Assembly (NCBI GenBank): GCA_004014935.1
Contig: CP025322.1
Location: forward strand, 372,001 to 436,000
Length of the DNA stretch: 64,000 nt
Origin: Saccharomycopsis malanga
Taxonomy: Eukaryota > Ascomycota > Saccharomycetes > Ascoideales > Saccharomycopsidaceae
Reading direction: 5' to 3'
Both the position numbers and the translations under genes were made by a program. The notes under the pieces were generated by a model. The model worked only from the letters and a program-made list of their open reading frames with translations. It searched no databases and had not been told where the DNA came from. This document shows positions 20,201-28,587 of the stretch, piece by piece (positions within the stretch are counted from its first letter, which is position 1; every line of letters starts with the position of its first letter).

Positions 20201-20655
20201 AGCCTCCAAACGCAGAACAATCTATGAATGTCGAAGAAGGAAATTATTTACTTTTTAGTAATCCTAACGGATCAACAACAACAACCACAAGCTTCATACC
20301 ATCTCAATCCAACAATTCTGGCGTTTCTATGCCAAATTATCGTGGTCCCAATAGCCAATATAACGGCTTATATAATGACAATGGACTCTCTGTCAAAAAG
20401 GGCATTCAGACTGCTATACCTGAAGATGCCACTCCTTCAATAGGTCGATCACAAGCCGGCTCTTCAAAATTCAGCCTGCCTCAACCTCTGATGCCGATGA
20501 TGACAAACTTGACTAGTGTTCCTTGGAATTACTGGAATTATAGCTCCGGCGCGCAGAACAATACAAATGAACAATACAATCCAATTAATTTGCTCACCGA
20601 TGACTTTTATATTGACGTGGACGATTTATTCAATCAAATTAATGCCAGTAAATAG
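17209..20655 (+). CDS. Zn2Cys6 zinc-cluster transcription factor, unassigned
   Basis: A nuclear DNA-binding regulator of the fungal binuclear-cluster family, 1148 residues. The cluster lies at residues 42-73 (CTSCRRKKIKC then CSSCKARNYTLDQC) with spacing C-x2-C-x6-C-x5-C-x2-C-x9-C, preceded by the basic stretch KRKRNR. A predicted coiled coil, probably for dimerisation, follows at about 115-175. The middle, from about 330 to 700, resembles the fungal transcription-factor middle homology region (for example LGRDIEKNFKDSSPEYR and the WKYLTLLDWRQSF block). The tail is rich in N, Q, S and P and ends in an acidic, aromatic segment (DDFYIDVDDLFNQI) that could be an activation domain. The KRKRNR-CTSCRRKKIKC region recalls Hap1-type factors, but I cannot name the orthologue. 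Confidence 0.88.
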   Translation: MRSTDSNAVDQQEMDQFQRHENIKDMSTTEAKRKRNRMVISCTSCRRKKIKCNRQKPICSSCKARNYTLDQCVYSEAPEKPSKKTKRNKWLANTELPKPLNDGIGIKNERITSIPEEALDIETLRQELASINERKLLLDDLAKSMDATHGENTEYLTLKMELLEKENNVLSALTSFYVELPLSNSGSVNTVVVKEISKSCLFQTINVSSIYAIRFKPNRTIYFGPTCFRSAVAFNPHFYQIYQFVSKLTTRDRKRFKNEHRNLDFACYFPFNIDRYYDYNIAQNDSGTLTPMPPEIKPLNLFPNPANIKNEQDLLTSLVNILPRYSELMFHVEQFFDNLLDHFYPFVTRSYILAIVNEIIIPKTNAEKAIVGDPNKNDFKILLISRYRDCSRVALILSLIKISLLYTDNPFNSINPLVPNKEPSKVESLLLFFSMKFLSLLKLMKRPLISSLQTLLFLKTDKMYHLNEGEGGDSSDGHLLHSLAFTMAIMCGLGRDIEKNFKDSSPEYRKMLKNTWKYLTLLDWRQSFDLGYPLHIDDLQFSETTSRHVLDSYQSKVDVFEINLQFKLLHDIASEGGDFNKVMYDYCIPIMRNLNFQLNSLHGENLTLFKLEIYVQNLIKFYCNRNFFNPLFESLANPIVQNSQLPKNVYNFVQFIKKIKLQMAIIDVIFTLYNLMFMILQRFDKSIVQDPNIPKLINFYGNQAVNFVIFILKSTKKFLDIRAKDKFFQIYIFENVKKVIHRSSNFIYSNLLFSYNSNRAEAQQDTGYNMDDFKNSFQYYFNENRNFVKNIRLNSSDEFLNNTLVTSFSDEEFDRICFANNQYDLVYNGDINQQYNNFHNFVKNEYVYYNFYNKKVELSNLIFEFFFKNVKENLKNYYVFYVAYKLSMHFYSYLKDRDFKNVVSLHQDNSEPNSNKNNTDNSGKHAESTVTFLQNNVTNQENIPLSRLGPDIQLNIPSESSLIPMLYQEPKYGFSAQYNGYNMPCSDPIVTNQMPIQQPPNAEQSMNVEEGNYLLFSNPNGSTTTTTSFIPSQSNNSGVSMPNYRGPNSQYNGLYNDNGLSVKKGIQTAIPEDATPSIGRSQAGSSKFSLPQPLMPMMTNLTSVPWNYWNYSSGAQNNTNEQYNPINLLTDDFYIDVDDLFNQINASK

Positions 20656-21102
20656 TTGAATAATCTTTTGAAGAAATTGTAAAATAGTTTTTTCTTTTTG
20701 TTTTTCCAATTTTCATTTACTATGTATTTCTTAGGTATTTGTATTTTTTTTATTTTACAGAAAAAAACCTCTTGCAAGTATAACATTGTTGAAAACACAG
20801 ATCCTTGCTGACTGTTGATGCCCCTTTTGTCTCTACAAAAAAATAAGTGTTTATATGAGAAGCTAAGTAAATTAACGATAAAAGAAGCCAAAATATAGTC
20901 TTGTCGCCACGTCACAATAGAATTTTTCATTTTATACGTCTGATAACCGCCCTGAAGGTTAATTGAAAGGTAAATATAAGGGATTATAAAACAAAGTTGT
21001 ATGTAATTCTTACGAATCGATAAGAGGTATGATTCATCAGGATATTACAAACCTTGCTATTTTGAAAATCTCAGAAACTAAATGTAATTCTATAATAGAA
21101 AG
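20656..21102. other. Convergent gap between zinc-cluster gene and SCS3
   Basis: This 447-bp region between two gene ends contains T-rich tracts at its left side and nothing else I can identify. A 98-codon minus-strand frame crossing into the zinc-cluster gene is low-complexity and is not called. Confidence 0.4.
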
Positions 21103-22227
21103 CTATAAAAACCTTGAGCCAACATAAACTAGTAAGATCTCCAAGTATCCAGCAAAAGTACCAGCCAAGAGTTCAGGCAAGGAATGGAAATACACTGTAG
21201 TAATTAAGAGCATCCATGTCCACAAGGAAACTAGCGACAAGGCCAAAACAAGTGGGTGTATTAATATTTTGACAAACTGAAGAACTCTACTGTCTTTGGT
21301 AACCGGAAGCGCAGTGGGTTTTTCAACGTCCTCAGGAGTTGTATAAATGAGGCTTTTGGTGAACAAAGTCAAAGTCTCGCTTTTGTTAACTGTCTGGTAA
21401 AAAAGTTTGTTATTTTCGTAAAGACTGCGGAGTAAATGAGGGAATAGTGGGATAAGCTCGAAGAGAATAAACAAAGAAGAATGGACAAGCAAAAAACAGT
21501 GGCCACTAGGATCATGACCGCCTGCCCATTTGCCTCCTATTTTACGACATACTGCAGAAGAGATCTGAGCTTCATATTTCAAGCTCCCTGTGTCAACTGG
21601 AGTACCCTGTGGTACCACTGGTCCTGGAGCCAAGAAGCTACCAGACTCCATTTCAACAGACTTGAGAAACCTTTTAAGTTCAGGGTTTTTCAGTATATAT
21701 TTCACTAGCTTACTGCTGTCAGAAGAAATGCTGGTGCATTTTCCGCCCGTAGCAATGAAGATTTTGTCCATCAAAGGTTTTCCAAAAAACCATTGAGTAA
21801 AAAAGATCCACCATATGGTGGCAAATGCGTATCTTAAAGTCATCATCAACATGTGTTTTGTCGAGGCCCTCTTTGAACGTGAAAGAGAATATAATAGAGC
21901 TAGAATCACCACAGAGGTCCAGCCCCATCCTCGTTTAACAAACCATTGGTTAATGATATTGCGTTTCTCCGTAAAGTAATTGCCATGGACAATAATATCG
22001 CTTTGAGACTGGTCAGTCAAATATTGATTATCAGTGAGGAAAAACGAGTTGAGCCAATAAACAACCTGCCCAGAGAGAACAACTATTATGTACAAAGTAA
22101 GCAAAAGCGCCTCGAGAACATTGATTCGAAGCCTCAGTTGTAGCCAGTTGTTGAACTGCCGAAGCTTCAAAACATGGTGCGCATATATTTGGGAGTTGGA
22201 CGGCCTCGTCAGGCCATCAAGGGTCAT
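21103..22227 (-). CDS. SCS3: ER FIT family lipid-droplet/phospholipid protein (Scs3)
   Basis: FIT proteins are ER membrane acyl-CoA diphosphatases needed for normal phospholipid balance and lipid-droplet emergence; yeast Scs3 is required for inositol prototrophy. The first in-frame ATG at 22227 gives 374 residues, close to Scs3 (about 380) and well above its shorter paralogue Yft2 (about 275). Several membrane segments are visible: about residues 30-52, 105-120, 137-155, 255-275, 325-345 and 352-372. The family motif GGHDPSGHCFLLVHSS is present and supplies one active-site histidine. The second lies in YFHSLPELLAGTFAGY near the C-terminus. Both are intact. An upstream TTACGTAA palindrome (22324-22331) lies about 97 bp before the start. 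Confidence 0.86.
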   Translation of the reverse strand: MTLDGLTRPSNSQIYAHHVLKLRQFNNWLQLRLRINVLEALLLTLYIIVVLSGQVVYWLNSFFLTDNQYLTDQSQSDIIVHGNYFTEKRNIINQWFVKRGWGWTSVVILALLYSLSRSKRASTKHMLMMTLRYAFATIWWIFFTQWFFGKPLMDKIFIATGGKCTSISSDSSKLVKYILKNPELKRFLKSVEMESGSFLAPGPVVPQGTPVDTGSLKYEAQISSAVCRKIGGKWAGGHDPSGHCFLLVHSSLFILFELIPLFPHLLRSLYENNKLFYQTVNKSETLTLFTKSLIYTTPEDVEKPTALPVTKDSRVLQFVKILIHPLVLALSLVSLWTWMLLITTVYFHSLPELLAGTFAGYLEILLVYVGSRFL

Positions 22228-22665
22228 TATAGCTTTTAGTGTTTGGTGACGGTTTATATGATAGATAGTAGTTAGTTGATGATGACCTCTTGTGTTAAAG
22301 TTTCTCTGGGTGGCGAGCAACGCTTACGTAATCCGATGACTTGATGAGTGGTGATATGCGTTGGAATATATAGATGCTGGGCGAGTTGGTTATGAGTTTT
22401 AATAGGGCAGGGACTTTTGGAATTTGTTGGCGATTTCCTGTTTTCAATTTAGAGTTGAATAAATGTATATGAAGACCGGTTTTTATTACACAAGTGCTAG
22501 AAATCTGGCGAAAAGTTTGTTCAAAATAGTCAGTTTAACATAGATTATGGACTGCGTCAATTGTAAGAAAAGTCGTACACCTTTACTAAGAAACTCAGTA
22601 GATACAACAACAAGAAGCTAAAAGACGATAGAATATATACAGAAAGAAAAGTTGTCGCATTATGA
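22228..22665. promoter_or_regulatory. SCS3 promoter region and CEM1 3' flank
   Basis: This 438-bp tandem gap separates the SCS3 start from the CEM1 stop, both on the minus strand. It contains the palindrome TTACGTAA at 22324-22331, the form recognised by bZIP factors of the Yap/CREB type. No gene is visible. Confidence 0.45.
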
Positions 22666-24045
22666 TTAATACTTTTTGAACACTAAAGAAACATTGACAC
22701 CTCCAAAGCCAAAACTGTTGTTCATGGCGTAGTAAATGTCTTTATGAACTGCCTTATTAGCAGCGTAATTGAAAATGTAGTCATTGTTATATTCTGGCCC
22801 TCCGTCAGCATCACCAGGATCCGTCAAATTCAATGTTGGAGGGACAATGCCATTTTTCATAGCCAACAATGTCAAGCCAGATTCAACAGCTCCTGCGGCA
22901 CTAAGTAAATGGCCAATGGATCCCTTATTACTAGACACAACTAAATGGTCTTTTTGGGCCTCGAATATAGACTTGATAGCCAAGTTTTCAGCCTGGTCTC
23001 CGAGTTTGGTAGATGTGGCATGTGCATTGATATAATCAATCTTTCCCACATCTTCTAGTAAGCTAGCATTCTTCAAAGCACTTTTCATAGCTCTAGCTGC
23101 TCCGACGCCACCAGGAGATGGTGCTGTAATATGATATGCATCGCTTGACACTCCATAGCCTACAACCTCGCCATAGATCTTGTCAACACCGCGCAGTAGT
23201 GCGTGCTCTAAGCTTTCTAAAACAAGCATTCCACTGCCCTCGCCAAGAACAAATCCACTTCTTTGTGAATCAAATGGGCGACTAGCAAATTCTGGGTCCT
23301 GGGGATGTGCTGTTGTCACCGACTTACTGCGAGCAAAGCCTGCCAAAGCCAATGGATGTGTCACTGCTTCTGTCGCGCCGGCAACTATCACATCACAATA
23401 CCCATCTTTAATAAACCGGTAGGCATCGCCGATCGCACTGCTTCCAGTAGCACATGCTGTGGAGACACTATGGAGCAAACCCTGGAACCCATATTGCATC
23501 GCTATCGCACCAGCAGCCATGTTGTTCAAGTACCGGGGAACAAATAATGGCGACACTCTCTTATATCCTCTGTCATGTATAGCAACTGCATTGTTATACA
23601 CGTCCTCGAAACTACCAATACAGGATCCCACACAGACACCGGTTCGAAGCTGTTTGGCTTGTACATTGATGTCACTGTCATTAGGAACCCAGTCTGCATC
23701 CTCAAGAGCCTCTTTTGCAGCAACTAATGCATACTGAGAAAACTTGGCTATCCGTCTAACATCTCGAAAATGCTCTGATGCTGTGAATTTTCCTTCGCTT
23801 ATCAGTCCTTCGGGAACAACGCCAATAGCCTTGCTGGGCACTTGCTCGAAAAGCCTTCTTTCTTCTTCACTCAAATTGGGTATCTTGTTGGTCGCTGTGA
23901 TGCCCGAATGATTTGCAATAATTTTTGTAAAATTATGTGCTGCACCAACTCCCAAGGGGGAAACAAGCCCAATTCCAGTCACCACTACCCTGCTCATATT
24001 GTCTATGTAGATGAACATCAATTCTTGGAACCTTGGTCTCTTCAT
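22666..24045 (-). CDS. CEM1: Mitochondrial 3-oxoacyl-[ACP] synthase (KAS II/FabF type)
   Basis: Cem1 is the condensing enzyme of mitochondrial type II fatty-acid synthesis, which makes the octanoyl precursor of lipoic acid. The protein is 459 residues. The thiolase-fold catalytic triad is complete: C198 in STACATGSS, H342 in NAHATSTKLGD and H379 in NKGSIGHLLSAAGA. Further KAS blocks include VVVTGIGLVSPLG, DRGYKRVSPLFVPRYLNN and NNSFGFGGVN near the C-terminus. The ATG at 24045 adds 16 residues (MKRPRFQELMFIYIDN) before MSRVVVTG; these are basic and hydrophobic and could be a short targeting sequence, whereas starting at M17 would give none. It is divergent from DCP2 with a 695-bp gap. Confidence 0.93.
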   Translation of the reverse strand: MKRPRFQELMFIYIDNMSRVVVTGIGLVSPLGVGAAHNFTKIIANHSGITATNKIPNLSEEERRLFEQVPSKAIGVVPEGLISEGKFTASEHFRDVRRIAKFSQYALVAAKEALEDADWVPNDSDINVQAKQLRTGVCVGSCIGSFEDVYNNAVAIHDRGYKRVSPLFVPRYLNNMAAGAIAMQYGFQGLLHSVSTACATGSSAIGDAYRFIKDGYCDVIVAGATEAVTHPLALAGFARSKSVTTAHPQDPEFASRPFDSQRSGFVLGEGSGMLVLESLEHALLRGVDKIYGEVVGYGVSSDAYHITAPSPGGVGAARAMKSALKNASLLEDVGKIDYINAHATSTKLGDQAENLAIKSIFEAQKDHLVVSSNKGSIGHLLSAAGAVESGLTLLAMKNGIVPPTLNLTDPGDADGGPEYNNDYIFNYAANKAVHKDIYYAMNNSFGFGGVNVSLVFKKY

Positions 24046-24740
24046 GTAGGAGTTTTTCAGTCTGGGGTAGGTGGTAGTGGGTTTAGCAGTTGGTGTGCAT
24101 TATCCCATTATCATATAATAACATGATAAAGTAACAAACAGTATCATATATGATATACTATGATATGCTTTGGTTAATTGCAGTTATGTTTTAAAGTACA
24201 TTCTAGAAAAAATATAGTCAAAAAAAATTGCGAATATTTGCATGTTGTAGCATACATTATGTTTCATATCATCATATCGCACTGAACCATACACTGTTAT
24301 ATAGCATATTTTAGCATATTATTTCACTGTAGTCTTCTTCAAATCAGTATCCTATAAACCATATCTGTTACAATGTACAAAGAAAAATTGAGGCAAAAAA
24401 AGCCTATTTATACTGGAAAAAAGTTCTCCCTATCAAAGATATCCAAGTAGCAATGGAGAACAAAAGAGAAACATCAACTAGACAACAACATTGAGTTCTA
24501 AAATATAAACAGATAACCCATTGACATTTCAATCATTAGAGTGTGCCAATTGTCAAACATACGAATAACTCTAGTCGTACATCCATTATTATCGACTCCC
24601 TTTGGTCGCAAGATGTAGAGGCCGTCTGATGCGTCACCCTACTTTTTCAGACGGCCTCTTTAAATGGCGAAGAAGAACAACTAAACAAGAGAAGCACACA
24701 TCATGAGAAGCATTGCCAGAACAGCAGAATACAAGCAAAC
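24046..24740. promoter_or_regulatory. Divergent promoter region of CEM1 and DCP2
   Basis: This 695-bp gap is A+T-rich on the CEM1 side, with several overlapping ATATGATA-like repeats near 24110-24170. The DCP2 side holds a perfect GC-rich inverted repeat and a set of upstream ORFs, both listed separately. I see no protein gene. Confidence 0.5.
24617..24659. repeat. Perfect 13-bp inverted repeat upstream of DCP2
   Basis: The left arm AGAGGCCGTCTGA (24617-24629) and the right arm TCAGACGGCCTCT (24647-24659) are exact reverse complements with a 17-base spacer. Eight of the 13 pairs are G-C, in an otherwise A+T-rich gap. It lies 82-124 bases before the DCP2 ATG. If transcribed it would form a strong leader hairpin; if not it could be a binding site for a dimeric protein. 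Confidence 0.85.
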
Positions 24741-24750
24741 ATGTCGATAG
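24629..24750 (+). promoter_or_regulatory. Chain of upstream ORFs overlapping the DCP2 start
   Basis: A 25-codon ORF starts at 24629, inside the inverted repeat, and ends in TGA at 24704-24706. That stop overlaps the ATG at 24703 of a 15-codon ORF, which ends in TAG at 24748-24750, seven bases past the DCP2 ATG and in another frame. A start-stop ATGTAG also occurs at 24613. Any scanning ribosome that enters the second ORF must miss or back up to reach DCP2. Whether the mRNA includes all of these is unknown. Confidence 0.5.
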
Positions 24751-27700
24751 CGTTAAGAGAAGGGTTTGTGAACCTCTCCTTGGGAGGAGTTTTAGAAGAC
24801 TTGCTTGTTCGATTTGTTATCAATTGTCCGAGTGAAGATTTGTCATCGATAGAGAGAGTCTTCTTTCAGATCGAAGAGGCACAATGGTTTTATGTTGATT
24901 TCATACGTGCCATCAACCCAAACTTGCCAAACATGAAAATGAAAGGTTTTTCAAAGGCCATGATAGATGTATGTCCCTTAATTTGGAAATGGGGTGATCC
25001 CTCTGATGCTCTTGCCAGATTTGGCAAGTACAAGTCCACCATTCCAGTAAGAGGCGTTGCGCTCTTCAATGAGTCGTTAACCAAGATCCTTTTGGTCCAA
25101 GGCACAGAATCCTCAACATGGAGTTTCCCTAGAGGGAAAATCAACAAGCTGGAGGATGATTCTGATTGTGCTGTAAGAGAATGTCGCGAAGAGACGGGGT
25201 TTGATGCTGCAAGTTTAGTGGATCCAAACGATTATGTTGAAAGAACCATCCATGGTAAGAATTATAGAATTTATTTAGTCAAAAACGTCCCTGAAGATTT
25301 CGAGTTTAAACCATTGGTTAGAAACGAAATAAATGAGATTAAATGGCGCAGTTGGAAAAAAGTTGTCAAAGATTGCAAACCCACTTCCAGCAATTATAAC
25401 AATTATTATCTAGTCAATTCCATGGTTAAACCTATTTCCAATTGGGTCAATAGACAAAAGGGTATCAATGACGAGGAAACATTGAAGAAATATGCTGAAT
25501 CACAATTAAAAATCTTGCTAGGTATCGGTGAATCCAAGAAACATTTCTCTGAAGCAAAGAGACAAATTGATGCTGGAAGAGAAATCCTCGATTTGTTACA
25601 TTCACATTCTACTACAGATGGTCCTGATAGCAATCCTTTGCCAAAGATCTTTGAAAAATTGCTTCAACCGTCAATTGCCTCAACTACTGAACATCCGCAG
25701 CAAATGTCTCAGCAAAATCAGCAGCCTCAGTATCAAAGTCCACATCCGCAGAATCCTCCTATACAGCCTCCTGCTTTAGCAAACGGCTATCCTCTTCAAT
25801 ATTTGGTCCCCCTACAATTTTATCCAGGTGTTCCTGTCTTTGCACCATCATATCAGCAACTTTCTTCTTATACACAGCCTCAGTTTCAAGCCGCCGTTCA
25901 ACAACTTCGGCAGCCACAACCCCTACCCCAACCTCAGCTTCAACATCAACATCAATATCAACAGCCTCAACAGCAGGCTCCTACGCCGGGATATTTGCCT
26001 GTTCCTAATCCTGAAGAATTTTCAAAGCCTTCCTTTAGTATTGCGGAAATAACGAAGAAAAGAAAAGCGCAACAGTCTGAGTCCTCAAAGAAGGAACTCT
26101 TATCAATCTTGACTAGACCTAAACATGAAACTGAATCTGTAGGTGATAACAGTGAGGCCTCCAGTCCTGAAGGCAACCCATTATTAGAAATATTACAAAG
26201 AAAGCCATCAACGAAGCCTGAAAACAATCAAAAACCAATAGATAAATCTAGTGAATTATTAAATATTTTGCAAAGAGGATCAAATAAGACTGTATTAGAT
26301 CCTAAAAAGGTTACTATCATGCGTCGAAAAGAAAAAGAGGAAGACGGTGATAAGAAACAGGGTTCAAACAGCAGCTATGAATCTGGTAAAGTCAACAAAA
26401 TCAAAACGGAACAATCTTCTTCTGCTGATTTGTTATCAATATTGCATGGAAGCAAAACGAGTAAAGAGCAAGGGCCCCAAAGAGGTAAGGTTACTCTATT
26501 AAGAAGAAATAACGATAACACATTAAAGAGTAAGAAAGAACAACCAACTTTTCATCAAAATGAAAGTATGGATTCTAAAAATGAATTATTGAACATCCTC
26601 AAAAATACTTCCATTTCAGAAAAGCCTGCGTCTGTTTCTGAAGGGGCTCAACAAACTGCCAGTACGCCGTCATCTTCTGCTTCTTTTGCTTCGTCATTTG
26701 CATCTTCATCAAATGAGTTTTTATCCGTACTTAACTCAAACAAAAATAAAAAACAGCAAGAACCCACCTCCAAAGCAAACAATGACCTGGCCTCAAATGA
26801 GCTTTTGTCTATGTTGAATAAGAAATCAACTGCTGAATCACAACCTGACAAAGTTCAAATCAACCCAAAGAAAATTAGCATTTTGAGAAGAGCTTCTTCG
26901 GGTCCTCGTAACGACATGCAAAATAAGGGGTCATCTAGCCAAATCGGAAGTCCTGTCCCTAGGGCTCCTAAAGATTCAAACAACGCTAATTTTTTGCTTT
27001 CGATTTTGAATAAACCAAAACAAGAAACTTCAAATGTGGTTTCGAAAAACGCTCAGGAATCAGCTACCGAGGCGTCTTCTGTTTTCACTTCTGCTGCTGC
27101 CTCGCCGTCGCCAAAAGAAGGATTATCACAAAATCAAAGTAGGGTTCGCGGATTTAATAGCTCTGAATTTGAAAGCGCTGCGGACTTTGATAGTCAAGCA
27201 CATGGCTCGCTAAATGGGTCAAACGAGTTATTATCTATCCTAAGACGCCCCAAACAAGCTGAGTCTGATAACAGTTTTAGCAACAGTCCTTTGGAAAAGG
27301 ACCAGGATAGCAAGAACGATCTTCTTTCTATATTGCACAAGCCACGCAGCAGCTCCAAACCTGTAGCAAGTACTGCAAACAATAATAGTGGGAGTAGAGA
27401 GTTGCTATCGTTTTTGCACAAAGGGGCACTTAAGCCAGACGAACAGTCCAAAACAGAAAGCGACGACCTCTTATCGCTTCTAAAGAAAAAACGCCCTAGT
27501 GTCTCGTCCCCAGATGCTCCTGGTGCCGCTGCAAACCTAGTGGGGGTGCCAGCCGCTGTCAAATCAAGATCTCAACTGCCTATGGATCCTCCATCAGTTT
27601 CCACATCTTCTTCGGGGAATTTGCTTTCAATCCTTCATCGGTCGAAAGACCAACCTTCTTCAGAGACCCAAAACATGTTTCCTCCACAGTTCACCCAACT

Positions 27701-28061
27701 GCAACAATCAGCTGTCCAAAATGATGATGAAGAAACCCCAGATTTTGAAAGTAGTGCTTATGCAGCCAACTTTTTGTCTCTTCTTAATGACAGCAAAAAT
27801 GGATCATTGAACGCATCTCGTTCTTCAACTCCTGGTCAGAGTCCATTGGGACAAGGTAAGCTGGTTAGTGCGGACTTCCACACCTTGTTGTACCGTGGCC
27901 ATGAAATTCCAGGAATCGGTAGTACTAGAGGAAACCCACTTCAACAACTGTTCCAACAGTCAACTCTCAATCATTCAGGGCAAGTTCCATTAGATGTTGC
28001 CAATAACGGTGACAACTTGTGTGATGATGACGATTTGAGTGATTATATTGACTTTAAATGA
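24741..28061 (+). CDS. DCP2: mRNA-decapping enzyme catalytic subunit Dcp2
   Basis: Dcp2 removes the m7G cap from mRNAs in the cytoplasm, with Dcp1, Edc3, Pat1 and Lsm1-7, committing them to 5'-3' decay. The 1106-residue protein starts with the Dcp1-binding regulatory domain (about residues 10-95, with LEDLLVRFVINCPSEDLSS and EAQWFYVDF). The Nudix domain follows at about 98-240, with YKSTIPVRGVALFN and a complete Nudix box G-x5-E-x7-R-E-x-x-E-E-x-G (ending RECREETGF). After a Q/P-rich stretch at about 320-430 the long disordered tail carries 14 short leucine motifs of LLSIL type, which in yeast bind Edc3 and Pat1, and three K-[VI]-[TS]-[IL]-x-R-R motifs. The ATG at 24741 fits the family N-terminus exactly. 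The leader has unusual structure. Confidence 0.97.
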   Translation: MSIALREGFVNLSLGGVLEDLLVRFVINCPSEDLSSIERVFFQIEEAQWFYVDFIRAINPNLPNMKMKGFSKAMIDVCPLIWKWGDPSDALARFGKYKSTIPVRGVALFNESLTKILLVQGTESSTWSFPRGKINKLEDDSDCAVRECREETGFDAASLVDPNDYVERTIHGKNYRIYLVKNVPEDFEFKPLVRNEINEIKWRSWKKVVKDCKPTSSNYNNYYLVNSMVKPISNWVNRQKGINDEETLKKYAESQLKILLGIGESKKHFSEAKRQIDAGREILDLLHSHSTTDGPDSNPLPKIFEKLLQPSIASTTEHPQQMSQQNQQPQYQSPHPQNPPIQPPALANGYPLQYLVPLQFYPGVPVFAPSYQQLSSYTQPQFQAAVQQLRQPQPLPQPQLQHQHQYQQPQQQAPTPGYLPVPNPEEFSKPSFSIAEITKKRKAQQSESSKKELLSILTRPKHETESVGDNSEASSPEGNPLLEILQRKPSTKPENNQKPIDKSSELLNILQRGSNKTVLDPKKVTIMRRKEKEEDGDKKQGSNSSYESGKVNKIKTEQSSSADLLSILHGSKTSKEQGPQRGKVTLLRRNNDNTLKSKKEQPTFHQNESMDSKNELLNILKNTSISEKPASVSEGAQQTASTPSSSASFASSFASSSNEFLSVLNSNKNKKQQEPTSKANNDLASNELLSMLNKKSTAESQPDKVQINPKKISILRRASSGPRNDMQNKGSSSQIGSPVPRAPKDSNNANFLLSILNKPKQETSNVVSKNAQESATEASSVFTSAAASPSPKEGLSQNQSRVRGFNSSEFESAADFDSQAHGSLNGSNELLSILRRPKQAESDNSFSNSPLEKDQDSKNDLLSILHKPRSSSKPVASTANNNSGSRELLSFLHKGALKPDEQSKTESDDLLSLLKKKRPSVSSPDAPGAAANLVGVPAAVKSRSQLPMDPPSVSTSSSGNLLSILHRSKDQPSSETQNMFPPQFTQLQQSAVQNDDEETPDFESSAYAANFLSLLNDSKNGSLNASRSSTPGQSPLGQGKLVSADFHTLLYRGHEIPGIGSTRGNPLQQLFQQSTLNHSGQVPLDVANNGDNLCDDDDLSDYIDFK

Positions 28062-28587
28062 GATTTGTCGACACTCAGTTTTTTATTGTTTTTTTTTTAT
28101 TTCTTTTATGTATAAATTAGTTTTTATTCTCTTTGCATTCTATCTTTTAATTGTAAAACCGATATTGTATATTCATGGCGTACTCATTCAAAGGGTAAAT
28201 ACGATTTGAATTTCAAGTTATGATCAAATAGAAAATGAATTAAAATATTATCTCGGCTTAATAGGGATGAAAAGTAAATGTATGTGGTCAATGATGACAC
28301 CCGGTTAGCTGTTGGTTTTGCCATTGTAGTTGTAGAATTGAGGGATTAACATGGCCAGAGTAATGATCAGCCAAAAAGATTTAATATGGACGGCGCAGCT
28401 TTACAAGAGCAGTATAATGATGTCTTCTAGGTGTCTTCACCTCGATATTCTACCACATCTACGAATGCAAGGTGCAAGTGGCAACTAATGCAAAGTGTAT
28501 TAAAGTCATTAAGACCCCTTTATGATTATAGTAAAAATATGCAAGAAAAAGACAAGAAACGAAATGAATGAAATGAGACAGAAATCC
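28062..28587. other. Convergent gap between DCP2 and the acetyl-CoA transporter
   Basis: This 526-bp region begins with a long T-rich tract after the DCP2 stop, consistent with 3'-end signals. Nothing else is recognised. Confidence 0.4.

Noticed and set aside
24617-24659. Bacterial (Neisseria) contamination suggested by the uptake-like word
   Set aside because: Flanking DNA is continuous yeast sequence and only this short word matches.
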